Positions 45,922-55,226 of a stretch of 64,000 nt of DNA are shown here, piece by piece. Where the stretch lies: positions 1 through 64,000 of the forward strand of contig NZ_RQVS01000008.1 of assembly GCF_003865375.1 (NCBI RefSeq). Direction: 5' to 3'. The stretch comes from Gulosibacter macacae. Lineage in GTDB: Bacteria; Actinomycetota; Actinomycetes; Actinomycetales; Microbacteriaceae. Positions within the stretch are counted from its first letter, which is position 1. Every line of letters starts with the position of its first letter. Below the pieces are notes generated by a model. The model was not told the DNA's origin. It saw nothing but the letters and a program-made list of their open reading frames with translations, and made no database searches. The translations under genes and the position numbers were made by a program.

Positions 45922-46482
45922 ATGGCAGGCGACACGATCATCACTGTGGTGGGCAACCTCACGGCTGACCCCGAACTTCGATACACCCCGAACGGTCTTG
46001 CGGTCGCGAACTTCACGATCGCCTCGACTCCGCGCATCTTCGACCGTCAATCGAACGAGTGGAAGGACGGCGAAGCGCTGTTCCTCCGCGCTTCGGTGTG
46101 GCGTGAGTTCGCCGAGCACGTTGCTTCGTCGATGACGAAGGGCCAGCGCGTGATCGCGCAGGGCAAGCTCAAGCAGCGTTCGTACGAGACTCGCGAGGGC
46201 GAGAAGCGTACGACCTTTGAGCTCGACGTCGAAGAGATCGGTCCCTCGCTGCGGTATGCAACCGCACAGGTCACCCGCACCTCGGGTGGCGCTGGCGGCG
46301 GCGGCAACTTCGGTGGCGGCGGCCAGCAGCAGCGTCGCGAGGCTCAGCCCTCGCGTCCGCAGGCCGACGAGCCCTGGGGTGGCGGCGGTAACCGCAACTC
46401 GCAGCCCGCAAACGACTATGGCTCTGGCGGCTGGGCAACGCCCGGCGCGCAGGGCGGATTCGATGACGAGCCGCCGTTCTAA
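45922..46482 (+). CDS. ssb: Single-stranded DNA-binding protein
   Basis: The 186-residue protein has an OB fold at residues 1-115 ([27 protein letters not shown]), a Gly/Gln/Arg-rich linker, and the acidic protein-interaction tip DDEPPF (181-186). It lies between rpsF and rpsR as in most bacteria. Confidence 0.97.
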   Translation: MAGDTIITVVGNLTADPELRYTPNGLAVANFTIASTPRIFDRQSNEWKDGEALFLRASVWREFAEHVASSMTKGQRVIAQGKLKQRSYETREGEKRTTFELDVEEIGPSLRYATAQVTRTSGGAGGGGNFGGGGQQQRREAQPSRPQADEPWGGGGNRNSQPANDYGSGGWATPGAQGGFDDEPPF

Positions 46483-46532
46483 CGAACAGCGCTCCTCGAA
46501 CAAATTCTCTGATTCTGTAAGGAACAACATCC

Positions 46533-46790
46533 ATGGCTGGAAAGTCGAGCGGCGACCGCCGCAAGTCAAGCCGGGGCAAGGGTAAGCCGGTAGCCCCCGC
46601 GAAGAGCATCAAGGTTGGCGTCATTGACTACAAGGACGTCGCCACCCTCCGCAAGTTCATCTCGGAGCGCGGAAAGATCCGCGCGCGCCGCATCACCGGC
46701 GTCTCGGTCCAGGAGCAGCGTCTCATCGCCCGCGCGGTGAAGAACGCTCGCGAAATGGCCCTGCTCCCTTACGCCGGCTCGGGCCGCTAG
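46533..46790 (+). CDS. rpsR: 30S ribosomal protein S18
   Basis: The 85-residue basic protein contains [19 protein letters not shown] and [28 protein letters not shown], the S18 signature. It binds S6 in the ribosome. No CXXC zinc motif is present, so it is the zinc-independent form, which in actinobacteria is often induced by zinc limitation when a zinc-type copy also exists. Confidence 0.96.
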   Translation: MAGKSSGDRRKSSRGKGKPVAPAKSIKVGVIDYKDVATLRKFISERGKIRARRITGVSVQEQRLIARAVKNAREMALLPYAGSGR

Positions 46791-46801
46791 GAGGCACTCA
46801 C

Positions 46802-47254
46802 ATGGCAAAGGTCATTCTCACCCACGAGGTCTCCGGCCTCGGTTCCGCCGGTGACGTCATCGAGGTCAAGAACGGCTTCGCTCGCAACTACCTCGTCCCG
46901 CAGGGCTACGCCGTGCACTGGACCAAGGGTGGCGAGAAGCAGGTTGAGCAGATTCGCTCGGCTCGCGAAGCTCGTGAACTCAAGACCGCTGAAGAGGTCG
47001 CGGCGCTCAAGCAGCAGCTTGAGAACGCCCTCATCAAGGTTGCCGTCAAGGCTGGCGCCGACGGCCGCCTGTTCGGCTCGGTTCGTGCGGCCGACATCGC
47101 TGACGCCGTCAAGGCGCAGGGCATCGGCGAAATCGACAAGCGCAAGGTCGAGTTCTCGGCTCCGGTGAAGTCGGTTGGCAACCACGAGGCCACTGTGCGC
47201 CTCAACGCCGACGTCGTCGCCACGCTCAAGCTGCAGGTCATCGCAGCTCGCTAG
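46802..47254 (+). CDS. rplI: 50S ribosomal protein L9
   Basis: The 150-residue protein begins [36 protein letters not shown], the conserved N-terminal domain of L9, followed by the long connecting helix and C-terminal domain. It is last in the rpsF operon and is closed by a strong terminator. Confidence 0.97.
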   Translation: MAKVILTHEVSGLGSAGDVIEVKNGFARNYLVPQGYAVHWTKGGEKQVEQIRSAREARELKTAEEVAALKQQLENALIKVAVKAGADGRLFGSVRAADIADAVKAQGIGEIDKRKVEFSAPVKSVGNHEATVRLNADVVATLKLQVIAAR

Positions 47255-47263
47255 CGCGTTCAT

Positions 47264-47312
47264 CCTCATCGCCCCCGTGCACTTCGGTGCCCGGGGGCGA
47301 TGAGGCTTTTTT
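47264..47312 (+). terminator. Rho-independent terminator after rplI
   Basis: CCTCATCGCCCCCG-GCAC pairs with GTGC-CCGGGGGCGATGAGG around a TTCG tetraloop and is followed by CTTTTTT. Confidence 0.93.
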
Positions 47313-47339
47313 ACTAGAACTTGCACGCTGAGTGGAAAG

Positions 47340-47535
47340 CTATCCACATTCACCAATGGCGTGGGTAAACCTTCAAGGCGGGGTTTACACAGTTTCCCGC
47401 TCGCGTGTGGGAAATATAAAAGCCCAGATCAACATCAGATTGTTGAAGCGTTTGTGGGTGTGTTTCCACAGTTATCCACGAATCTTCCACAGGGTCATCC
47501 ACGACGTGAGTGAAGTTGTGCACAAGTTATCCACA
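47340..47535. promoter_or_regulatory. DnaA-box cluster upstream of dnaB
   Basis: The 345-bp gap before dnaB contains TTATCCACA (47527-47535, perfect), CTATCCACA (47340-47348), TTATCCACG (47472-47480), and weaker GTTTCCACA (47462-47470), TCTTCCACA (47483-47491) and TCATCCACG (47495-47503). All are in the same orientation and the last five fall within 75 bp. Spacing is irregular. No gene is visible in the gap. Confidence 0.7.
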
Positions 47536-47657
47536 GGCTCGATTTGACGAGGGCGACGCGCACCCGGTGAGCGCGTAGGGTGCAAGTTCAGGACGTCGGA
47601 GGCACGTGATAGATACGTACCACTGCACGCCCGCCGGCAACAGGAGACCACCCCAGC

Positions 47658-49061
47658 ATGACGATCACGCACCTCGACACCACGAGCCGCGAGAGCGACC
47701 GCGACAGCCACGAAAACCTACGCACACCGCCCCACGATTTGCTCGCTGAGCAATCGGCAGTGGGCGGCATGTTGCTGTCGAAGGATGCGGTTGCTGACGT
47801 TGTCGAGTCGGTGCGCGGGGTTGATTTCTACGTGCCGAAGCACGAGATCATCTTCGACGCCATCCAAACGCTGTACTCGGCGGGCGAGCCTACCGATGTC
47901 ATTGCCGTCACCGATCGGCTCACCAAGACCGGTGATTTGCAGCGTGCTGGCGGCGCCGAATACCTGCACACCCTGGCCGGCATTGTGCCGACGGCCGCGA
48001 ACGCGGGTTACTACGCGAGCATCGTCGCCGAGCGCGCGGTGCTGCGCCGGCTGGTTGAAGCCGGCACGCGCATCGTGCAGATGGGCTACAACGCGGAGGG
48101 CGAGGTCGTCGAACTCGTCAACCAGGCTCAGGCCGAAATTTACGGCGTCACCGGCGGCGTCGAAACCGAAGACTATGTGCCGCTGAGCGAGGCCCTCGTC
48201 GAAGCGCAAAACGACATTGACGCTGCGCAGAACCGCGACGGTGATCTCACGGGCGTGCCCACGGGCTTCCGCGACCTTGACGCACTCACGAATGGTCTGC
48301 ATCCGGGTCAGCTCATCATCATCGCGGCGCGACCTGGTCTAGGTAAGTCGACCTTCGCGCTCGACCTCGCACGCAGCGCAGCGATCCAGGCGAACCAGCC
48401 GGCCATCTTCTTCTCGCTCGAAATGAGCCGCTCCGAAATCGCGATGCGTCTGCTCTCGGCTGAGGCGAGCGTGAAGCTGCAGTCGATGCGCACCGGTAGC
48501 GTCACCGACGACGATTGGCAGAAGATCGCGCGCACCCAGGGCACCATCGCCGAAGCACCGCTCTACATCGACGACTCGCCAAACATGACGCTGGTCGAAA
48601 TTCGCGCGAAGTGCCGCCGACTCAAGCAGAAGGTTGGCCTCAAACTGGTCATCATCGACTATCTGCAGCTCATGACCTCGGGCAAGCGCGTCGAGTCGCG
48701 ACAGCAAGAGGTGTCGGAGTTCTCGCGTGCGCTCAAGCTCCTTGCGAAAGAGCTCGAAGTGCCGGTCATCGCGCTCTCGCAGCTCAACCGAAACTCCGAA
48801 CAGCGCGCCGATAAAAAGCCCGCGGTGAGCGACCTGCGTGAATCGGGTTCGCTCGAGCAGGACGCCGACATGGTGATCCTGCTCCACCGCGAAGGTGCCT
48901 ACGAGAAAGACCACCCGCGGGCCTTCGAAGCCGACATCATCGTGGCGAAGCACCGAAATGGCCCGACCGATACCGTCACCGTGCTCTTCCAAGGCCACCT
49001 CTCGCGCTTTGCCGACTATGCCCCGGGCCAGCAGCCAGCAGCGAACGGATTCCCCGGCTGA
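47658..49061 (+). CDS. dnaB: Replicative DNA helicase DnaB
   Basis: The 467-residue hexameric helicase has an N-terminal domain (PPHDLLAEQSAVGGML) and RecA-like C-domain with Walker A RPGLGKST (residues 225-232) and Walker B LVIIDYLQLM. No intein interrupts it. AACAGGAGA precedes the ATG. DciA, encoded near oriC, is its probable loading partner. Its stop overlaps the next gene by one base. Confidence 0.97.
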   Translation: MTITHLDTTSRESDRDSHENLRTPPHDLLAEQSAVGGMLLSKDAVADVVESVRGVDFYVPKHEIIFDAIQTLYSAGEPTDVIAVTDRLTKTGDLQRAGGAEYLHTLAGIVPTAANAGYYASIVAERAVLRRLVEAGTRIVQMGYNAEGEVVELVNQAQAEIYGVTGGVETEDYVPLSEALVEAQNDIDAAQNRDGDLTGVPTGFRDLDALTNGLHPGQLIIIAARPGLGKSTFALDLARSAAIQANQPAIFFSLEMSRSEIAMRLLSAEASVKLQSMRTGSVTDDDWQKIARTQGTIAEAPLYIDDSPNMTLVEIRAKCRRLKQKVGLKLVIIDYLQLMTSGKRVESRQQEVSEFSRALKLLAKELEVPVIALSQLNRNSEQRADKKPAVSDLRESGSLEQDADMVILLHREGAYEKDHPRAFEADIIVAKHRNGPTDTVTVLFQGHLSRFADYAPGQQPAANGFPG

Positions 49062-50242
49062 TGACGGAGCCGACGACGCCGGCCACACCGTCGCAACCGA
49101 TGGCACCCGAGGCACGCCCAGTGTTCGCCTACGGACGCATGCTGTCGATCCTCGCGGTCATCGTGCTCGGCATCATCGCGCTCGTGTCGGCGAGCTATCT
49201 CTCGTCGTTCATCACGCCGGTGTTCCTCGGACTCAACCTCGTGCTCGCCATCGCGCCGCTCATGCACTGGCTCATCCGCAAGGGGATGCACCGGGTCCCG
49301 GCCGCGATCATCGCGCTCATCACGATCTACTCGCTGCTCTTGTTGTTCGTCTGGGCACTCGTGTGGTCGGTGACCATGCTCGTGCAGGAGTTGCCGAAGT
49401 ATGGCCCCGAGTTCACCGCGCTCTATCGCTCGGTGCTCGACTGGCTCGCCAGCCTCGGTATCTCGCAAGACGAGTTGCTGAGTCAGGTATCGGGCGCGCT
49501 CTCGCCGAGCGCCATCGCGGGCTTCGCGCAGAGTCTTCTCTCGAATATCGGCGGCGTGATGTCGCTGCTCGCGACGCTCCTCGTCGTCATCTTCTTTCTC
49601 TTCTTTGACGCGGTTACCTTCGAACCGAGGATGCGTCGCGTGCGCCAGGTGCGCCCAAACGTGGGCCGGGCCTTCGACACCTTCTCGGCCGGTGTTGGTC
49701 GCTATTGGATTGTCACCACCGCGTTCGGCATCATCGTCGCGATCCTTGACGTGATCATGCTCGAGATCTTGCATGTGCCGCTCGCCCTCGTGTGGGGTGT
49801 GTTCTCGTTCCTCACCAACTACATCCCCAATATCGGCTTTGTCATCGGCATGGTGCCGCCGGTGCTCATGGCGCTCCTCGCCAACGGCTGGGTGAATGCG
49901 CTCGTCGTGCTCGTGCTCTGGTCGGTGATTAACTTCGTTATCCAGTCGCTCATTCAGCCGAAGGTCGCGGGGGATGCGGTGGGCGTGACGCCGACGGTCT
50001 CGTTCCTTTCACTGCTTGTCTGGGCATTCGTGCTCGGACCGGTCGGTGCGCTGCTCGCCCTGCCCGCAACGCTCTTCGTCAAGGCGATCCTCATCGACGC
50101 CGACCCGAACAATCGCTGGCTTGGTTTCATCCTTGATGCCCGACCCGATGTTGGTGACGGTGACGACGACGGCAACGGCATTCCCGACGCCGAAGAGGCG
50201 CGCACGATCGGTCGCCGCGGCCGCGCAAAGGGAACTAGCTAA
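49061..50242 (+). CDS. AI-2E family transporter
   Basis: The 393-residue membrane protein has about eight hydrophobic segments. The conserved GVFSFLTNYIPNIGFVIGMVPPVLMALL and PTVSFLSLLVWAFVLGPVGALLALPA blocks are typical of the AI-2E/PerM (TqsA) family. Members export signalling molecules or act as ion antiporters; the substrate here is unknown. It is translationally coupled to dnaB (TGATG). Confidence 0.92.
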   Translation: MTEPTTPATPSQPMAPEARPVFAYGRMLSILAVIVLGIIALVSASYLSSFITPVFLGLNLVLAIAPLMHWLIRKGMHRVPAAIIALITIYSLLLLFVWALVWSVTMLVQELPKYGPEFTALYRSVLDWLASLGISQDELLSQVSGALSPSAIAGFAQSLLSNIGGVMSLLATLLVVIFFLFFDAVTFEPRMRRVRQVRPNVGRAFDTFSAGVGRYWIVTTAFGIIVAILDVIMLEILHVPLALVWGVFSFLTNYIPNIGFVIGMVPPVLMALLANGWVNALVVLVLWSVINFVIQSLIQPKVAGDAVGVTPTVSFLSLLVWAFVLGPVGALLALPATLFVKAILIDADPNNRWLGFILDARPDVGDGDDDGNGIPDAEEARTIGRRGRAKGTS

Positions 50243-50272
50243 GCGCCCAACGCCAACTGGCATACTCATGCC

Positions 50273-50896
50273 ATGGCGATCCTCTATGACGCAGAACTTT
50301 CTCCCACCAAGCCCGAGCTCCTCGCGGCCTGGTTGCCAAAGCAGAGCTGGGTGGTCGAGGGCGACCGCACTGGCGAGTTCGAGGTGCTCGGCGCCTACCG
50401 CTTCGACGACCCGCACGGCGAAGTTGGGCTCGAAACGCACCTCGTACGCGGTGCATCCGGAAATATCTACCAGGTGCCGCTGAGCTATCGCGGTGCCCCG
50501 CTCCCGGATGCGGCTAGCTACCTCGTCACCGAAATGGAACACTCGCAGCTCGGCCACCGCTGGGTCTATGACGCCGCCGCCGATCCCGTCTACGCGCCGC
50601 AATTGGCGACGGCAATCCTCACCGGGGGTCGGCAGGTAGAGCAATTCCTTGCCGGAGAGTCGGCACCGCTTGCGCCGACGATTGAGGTGCGCGGCTCGGG
50701 CGAAGCCACGCGGCCGCCGCATGTGACGCTCGTCGATCTCGATACCGAAGACACCGTGACGACGATTCGCACCGATGCGCTTGCGCTGCAATTGCGCCGA
50801 GTTGTTGGCGACCTCAGCGACCAGCACCTGCGCCTGGACGCGGTTGCCGGCCTCGACGAAACTCCGCGCACCCTCGCCACGGTGCTCTCGGTCTAG
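50273..50896 (+). CDS. Maltokinase N-terminal cap-like domain protein
   Basis: The 207-residue protein resembles the N-terminal cap of maltokinase (residues 1-110: TKPELLAAWLPKQSWVVEG, then LETHLVRGASGNIYQVPLSYRGAPL), a fold otherwise attached to an aminoglycoside-kinase-like domain. Here no kinase domain follows, so it is a free-standing cap protein of the CG0192 type found in actinobacteria. Its role is unknown. It overlaps the next gene by one base. Confidence 0.7.
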   Translation: MAILYDAELSPTKPELLAAWLPKQSWVVEGDRTGEFEVLGAYRFDDPHGEVGLETHLVRGASGNIYQVPLSYRGAPLPDAASYLVTEMEHSQLGHRWVYDAAADPVYAPQLATAILTGGRQVEQFLAGESAPLAPTIEVRGSGEATRPPHVTLVDLDTEDTVTTIRTDALALQLRRVVGDLSDQHLRLDAVAGLDETPRTLATVLSV

Positions 50897-51516
50897 TGGC
50901 GCGAACCGAGCAACCGATGCCGGTTGCTACCGGCATCACCCTCGGCGTTGGCGCGGCGATTTTCGCGCTGCTTGTCTGGCTCTCATTTTGGGTGGGATTT
51001 GAGCGGCTGCGCCCCGACCTCGGGCTTGATTCGATCGTCTCGCTCGCGGCGTCGCCCGAAGTTGAGTTTGACGCTGAGGCGGCAGGTTGGGAACCTGTCG
51101 CGGGCGCCGACCCCACCACAGGATTCGGGCCACAGTACGCGCAGGCCGTGCGCGCCGACGAGCCCGTGTGTGTCATTTCCTGGCAATCGGGCTCGCTCGG
51201 AGCCAACTCGGTGAATCTCACGGGACTTGCGACTGACCTCGAAGGCACGCAAGCAGTGCTCGACGCCGCCGGGATGCAGTCGGAGGGCACGGAGCGGGTG
51301 CGCGTCATGACCGAGGCGGGCGAGACGCTCGAAATGCTCTATGTGCCGCAGGTGCGCGCAGATGGACTCGATTCGGCCTCGGCGGCGCGCGCCTTTGTCG
51401 GCTCTGAGCACTACCTTGTATTCACGCTCGTGTGTGAGGCTGGCGGGGATCTCTCGCCCGAGCGCATGTATACGGTGCTCGAGGATGCGCTCGTCGTGGC
51501 GAGGCCGCTCGACTAA
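50896..51516 (+). CDS. Uncharacterised membrane-anchored extracytoplasmic protein
   Basis: The 206-residue protein has one N-terminal membrane helix (about residues 11-33, ITLGVGAAIFALLVWLSFWVGF) and an acidic extracytoplasmic domain with two cysteines (in PVCVISW and LVCEAGG). I do not recognise the family. The GTG start overlaps the preceding stop by one base. Confidence 0.7.
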   Translation: MARTEQPMPVATGITLGVGAAIFALLVWLSFWVGFERLRPDLGLDSIVSLAASPEVEFDAEAAGWEPVAGADPTTGFGPQYAQAVRADEPVCVISWQSGSLGANSVNLTGLATDLEGTQAVLDAAGMQSEGTERVRVMTEAGETLEMLYVPQVRADGLDSASAARAFVGSEHYLVFTLVCEAGGDLSPERMYTVLEDALVVARPLD

Positions 51517-51636
51517 TCCATCGGTCGGGTAATGCGGATGCCGCTGAGCTACGCAACGATGGAACGACACGGACGGTTTACCGGGCGCGATATTCTCAGC
51601 GCAGGGTTTTCGGCGTCAATGACTACAGGAGGCAGC

Positions 51637-52683
51637 ATGTCGAACCAGTTCCCGCCCGCGGGTAACGGCCAGAACGGCCAGAACCAGCCAGGCGCAAACT
51701 TTGGTGGCGATGGCGCTGCCTCGTCGAGCGGCTACGGTGCGTCGACGCCCGGCTATCAGGGCTACCAGCCGCAGTCGAACTATCAGGGCTATGGCCAGGA
51801 TGGCCAGGGCGGCGCCCAGCAGGGCTACGGCTCGTACGGCGCCGGTCAGGGTCAGCAGGGTGGCGGCCAGCAGGGCCAGCAGCCCGCACAGCCCGGCTAC
51901 GGTGCCTACGGTCAGCAGGGTCAGCACGGTCAGCACGGTCAGCAGAGCGGTCAGCAGGGCTATGGCGCTAACCCCAGCCAGGGCGGCTACCAGCAGCCCG
52001 GTCAGGGTGGCTACCAGCAGGGCGGCCAGGGTTACGGCGCTCCCGGCTATGGCCAACAGCAGGGTGGTGGCCAGCCGCCGAAGAAGGGCGTCGCGCCCTG
52101 GATCTGGATTGTCGCTGCGGTGGCTGCGGTCGCCCTTGTCGTGGGTGGCATCTTCGGCGCTATGGCGCTCTTCGGTGGTGGCGGCAACAAGTACGGCTTC
52201 AACTCGAAGACCGGTGTCGAGAACGTTACGGTGGCGTGGAACGGCGAAGGCGAATGGGAAGACCCGGGGTTCGGTAGCGACACTTCGGTCTTCCTCACGA
52301 CGCCCTCGACCTATAGCTGCCAGCTCGGCTCGACGTACTCCACTGACATGGGCGACCTCGAGGGGTACGACGGTGACCTCATGCAGGCATTCCGCGACTA
52401 CGTTGCGGAGCAAGACTCGAACAGCAATGCGTCGATGCAGGAGCACGGCACCATCACCATCAAGGACACGAATGGTGAGTCCGTCGAGTTTGCGGTGGTG
52501 AGCGTCGCCATGTCGAACCCGATCACTGCCGAGGAAACGACCATGTTCGTTGCCTTCCACGGCTTCACTGAATCGGACTCGGCACTCGTCTACCTCTACG
52601 GTTGCTCCGACAAGACCGTCTCGAAGGACGATTTCCTCGATGAGATCGGTGCCATCGACTTCACGATCACGCCGCTGAAGTAG
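51637..52683 (+). CDS. Membrane-anchored protein with Gln/Gly/Tyr-rich cytoplasmic region
   Basis: The 348-residue protein has a low-complexity N-terminus (about residues 1-150) of repeated QGYG, GGQ and QQG units, one membrane helix ([25 protein letters not shown]) and a C-terminal extracytoplasmic domain of about 160 residues with [14 protein letters not shown] and two cysteines. The outer domain is paralogous to that encoded at 53017-53964. The start follows AGGAGG at a four-base distance. Function unknown; a prion-like N-terminus could cluster the protein at the membrane, which is inference. Confidence 0.78.
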   Translation: MSNQFPPAGNGQNGQNQPGANFGGDGAASSSGYGASTPGYQGYQPQSNYQGYGQDGQGGAQQGYGSYGAGQGQQGGGQQGQQPAQPGYGAYGQQGQHGQHGQQSGQQGYGANPSQGGYQQPGQGGYQQGGQGYGAPGYGQQQGGGQPPKKGVAPWIWIVAAVAAVALVVGGIFGAMALFGGGGNKYGFNSKTGVENVTVAWNGEGEWEDPGFGSDTSVFLTTPSTYSCQLGSTYSTDMGDLEGYDGDLMQAFRDYVAEQDSNSNASMQEHGTITIKDTNGESVEFAVVSVAMSNPITAEETTMFVAFHGFTESDSALVYLYGCSDKTVSKDDFLDEIGAIDFTITPLK

Positions 52684-52697
52684 TCGCTCGCGGCAAG

Positions 52698-52741
52698 GCA
52701 CAGTGGGCGGTCAGTGCGAAAGCACTGGCCGCCCACTGTGC
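52698..52741 (+). terminator. Hairpin terminator with GAAA loop
   Basis: GCACAGTGGGCGGTCAGTGC (52698-52717) pairs with 52722-52741 around a GAAA tetraloop with one G-U pair. There is no T-tract. Confidence 0.8.
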
Positions 52742-52801
52742 TGATAGCGACTCACTCTTGCGACCGACGCGTTTGCGGACGAATCTCACCAGGATGGGGT
52801 C

Positions 52802-52999
52802 ATGTCGAACGAACAGCAGTACGGGACGCCCGAGCGCCGTGAGTACCGCGCTCCCGACCCGCAGGCGGCAGTGGCGCCGCCGAAATCACGCGAAAACCCA
52901 TTGCTGTGGTTGATCGCGGCCCTCGTTGCGGTGGGTCTCGTTGTGGGTGGCTACTTCGGTGGCAACGCACTCTCGTTCACCGTCACTCCGTCGCCCTAG
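52802..52999 (+). CDS. Small single-pass membrane protein
   Basis: The 65-residue protein has a polar N-terminus with Tyr/Pro/Gln and one membrane helix (LLWLIAALVAVGLVVGGYFGG). It looks like a truncated relative of the flanking paralogues (same N-terminus-plus-helix layout, no outer domain). It is followed after 17 bp by the larger paralogue. Confidence 0.55.
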   Translation: MSNEQQYGTPERREYRAPDPQAAVAPPKSRENPLLWLIAALVAVGLVVGGYFGGNALSFTVTPSP

Positions 53000-53016
53000 C
53001 CAGGAGTGAATCGAAG

Positions 53017-53964
53017 ATGAGCGAACGACACGATGGGCAGTCGCCACCCGAGCCGATTCCCGAAAGCGAGCTCCTGCCTTGGGAACGTGAGGCGAAGACC
53101 CCGAGCCACGAACCGGCGCTGAACCCGCATCCTGCCAGCGCGCTACCACCGCTGCCGCCGCTTCCGCATCCTGATGCCGAAGGCACGCTACCCGAAGCTG
53201 GGTGGCAGCAACCAGCCCCGGTGCCGCCCCACGTACCTCCCGCCGCGCAGGTGCCGGAAGTGCAAGGCAACCGTCGCCCGTCGGCATGGGTCTGGATCGC
53301 GGCGGCGATCGCCGCGCTCGCGCTCGCGGGTGGTGCCGTCTGGGGCGGCATTTCGCTCTTCGGTGCACCTGCCGCCGACTCGCCCTCGACGCCATCGACC
53401 GCCGATGCGCCGACGATTGTGTCGCCGGTTGATCCCACGACCGCCCCTGACGAAACTGATCCACCGATTGAACCGGCCACGAACTATCCGCTCGGTGCCC
53501 CGAACGGTGTGGCGAGCATCCTGTTTGCCTACGACGACGGCAATACGAGCCTTGGCGACGAGGTGAGTTTTGAAGTTTCGAGCGAAGGATGCACTCGGTC
53601 GGGTTTCCTTGGGAACGCCGACGGCGACTACGCCGATCTTGGCGACGAGCCGGCAGCGGTTATCGTTGAGCGGTTCTCGATGCGAGGTGAGGAGGCCGTC
53701 GGGCCGAGCGCCCGCTACGACGCACTCGACACGATCGTGCTCACCGACACCAACGGCGTGAGCGTCGAAGTGTTGCTCATGATGCGCACCCACGAGGTCG
53801 ACGGTGAGGAGCAGTATTCGTACTACGCCGTGCATCCCTTCCCCGACAGCGACTCGGTGCTCATTATTTCCGAATCCTGCGGCGCAGAAGATCAAGGCGA
53901 AGACGCGTTCGTCGCCTTCCTCACCGAGAACCTCCGCCTCACTGTGGTGTCGAGCGGCATCTAG
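53017..53964 (+). CDS. Membrane-anchored protein, paralogue of 51637-52683
   Basis: The 315-residue protein has a Pro/Glu-rich cytoplasmic part (1-95), one membrane helix (VWIAAAIAALALAGGAVWGGISLF), a Ser/Thr/Pro linker and an extracytoplasmic domain with IVLTDTNGVSVEVLL and a late cysteine pair region. That domain aligns with the upstream paralogue (DTNG-SVE, then a DSD-SAL/VL segment and a conserved Cys). The start follows CAGGAG. Function unknown. Confidence 0.75.
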   Translation: MSERHDGQSPPEPIPESELLPWEREAKTPSHEPALNPHPASALPPLPPLPHPDAEGTLPEAGWQQPAPVPPHVPPAAQVPEVQGNRRPSAWVWIAAAIAALALAGGAVWGGISLFGAPAADSPSTPSTADAPTIVSPVDPTTAPDETDPPIEPATNYPLGAPNGVASILFAYDDGNTSLGDEVSFEVSSEGCTRSGFLGNADGDYADLGDEPAAVIVERFSMRGEEAVGPSARYDALDTIVLTDTNGVSVEVLLMMRTHEVDGEEQYSYYAVHPFPDSDSVLIISESCGAEDQGEDAFVAFLTENLRLTVVSSGI

Positions 53965-54025
53965 CGGCCACCACTTCTCCACGCGGGTAGACTGGCGGAT
54001 GCGCTGACCCTCGGAGGTTTCTTTC

Positions 54026-54700
54026 ATGACCGCATCCGCCAACAACTCGGTAGCCGACGCTCACCTTCGTGAGCTGCCCGAATCGCTGTGGCTGTCGATG
54101 CTCTTCCGAGCACTGCCGGTGATTGCCGGTGCGCTCGTCATCGCCTTCACCCCCGACCACTCGCCGCGCTTCGGTTTCGCCGTATTTGGCGCCGTGGCGC
54201 TGTGGTCTGGCATCATCGTCGGCTTCGAAGCGGTGGGCATCAAGAACCACCCGCTGCGTCCGGTGGTGTTCGCGCGGTCGATCATCACGGCGGTTGCCGG
54301 TGGCTTTGCCCTCTTCATGGCAACTGGCGGGCACGATTGGGCAACCCCCGGGGCGTTCATCCTCACCATCGCCATCTGGGGCATCGTGACGGGTCTGCTC
54401 GAACTCGTCGGCGTGCCCTTCGCCCGCAAGCACCGCTTCTACACGAACGAGATCATCATCTCGGGTGCGTTGACGCTGCTGCTCGGTGTCATCGTCGCGT
54501 TTGTGCCGCCGGACCTCGACGAGGCCTACGGCGGCGTGGAGCAGATCACCGGATCGCTCACCGCGTCGGTGCAAGCCGTCGGCTTTGTGGGAGCCTATTT
54601 CGCCGTGCTCGGCGTGCTCCTCGTGATCGAAGCGATCACCCTGCGACAGCTGCTCCGCCGCGCACACGAGACCCCGACCCTTCAGGAGACCGCCCAGTGA
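54026..54700 (+). CDS. Multi-pass membrane protein of unknown function
   Basis: The 224-residue protein has about six hydrophobic segments and a short polar C-terminus. Its layout resembles HdeD/DUF308 proteins, though I cannot confirm the family. CGGAGG precedes the ATG. It overlaps the next gene by four bases. Confidence 0.75.
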   Translation: MTASANNSVADAHLRELPESLWLSMLFRALPVIAGALVIAFTPDHSPRFGFAVFGAVALWSGIIVGFEAVGIKNHPLRPVVFARSIITAVAGGFALFMATGGHDWATPGAFILTIAIWGIVTGLLELVGVPFARKHRFYTNEIIISGALTLLLGVIVAFVPPDLDEAYGGVEQITGSLTASVQAVGFVGAYFAVLGVLLVIEAITLRQLLRRAHETPTLQETAQ

Positions 54701-55074
54701 ATCGCGAACGCAAGCAGGAGTCGCCCCGCCGCACGCTGATGAAGCCGTTCGAGGTGGTTGGCATTTCGGCGGTCTTTGGTCTGTTCGTGTTCTTCATCGT
54801 CGTCTACACGATCAAGAACTGGACGCTCGCGCTCATCCTCGGGGGCGTGGCCATGGTGATCGTGTTGCTCGTGTTGGCGCTACTGCTACTGAGCTACAAG
54901 CCGAACCCCGATGTGCCGGTGTACCTCGATCGTCACCTCTACGAGTCGGCAGAGCCTGGCGCCAAGGATGCGGCGCTGCGGCCGGACCCGTCGGCGCACG
55001 GTCAGCAGCTTCCGCGCGAAGAGGATGCCCGTGACGAGGATGCTCGCGATCAGGATGCGCGCAACGCCGAGTAG
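54697..55074 (+). CDS. Small membrane protein with charged tail
   Basis: The 125-residue protein has two membrane helices (about residues 22-42 and 47-70) and a C-terminus of repeated DEDARD/DQDARN units. The start is GTG 54697 overlapping the preceding stop. Function unknown; it is co-expressed with the previous gene. Confidence 0.72.
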   Translation: MNRERKQESPRRTLMKPFEVVGISAVFGLFVFFIVVYTIKNWTLALILGGVAMVIVLLVLALLLLSYKPNPDVPVYLDRHLYESAEPGAKDAALRPDPSAHGQQLPREEDARDEDARDQDARNAE

Positions 55075-55141
55075 CTGACCCGCAAAGGTGAGCCAAAACG
55101 CTGAGTGCGAGCCAAGCTGCGTGTCTTGCCCGCACATCTGT

Positions 55142-55195
55142 GAGCGAAAACGCTGTGTGGGAGTCTCTAGGGGCTCCCACACAGCGTTTTCGCTC
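55142..55195. terminator. Perfect 22-bp hairpin between convergent genes
   Basis: Arms 55142-55163 and 55174-55195 (outer GAGCGAAAACGC) are fully complementary around a 10-base loop. A 24-bp imperfect direct copy of the left arm lies at 55088-55111. It separates the converging small membrane gene and purB. Confidence 0.85.
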
Positions 55196-55226
55196 GTAGT
55201 CGTGTGTGCGCGATCGAGCGCGCGGG

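Noticed and set aside
46533-46790. Zinc-binding form of S18
   Set aside because: The protein contains no cysteines and so no CXXC motif.
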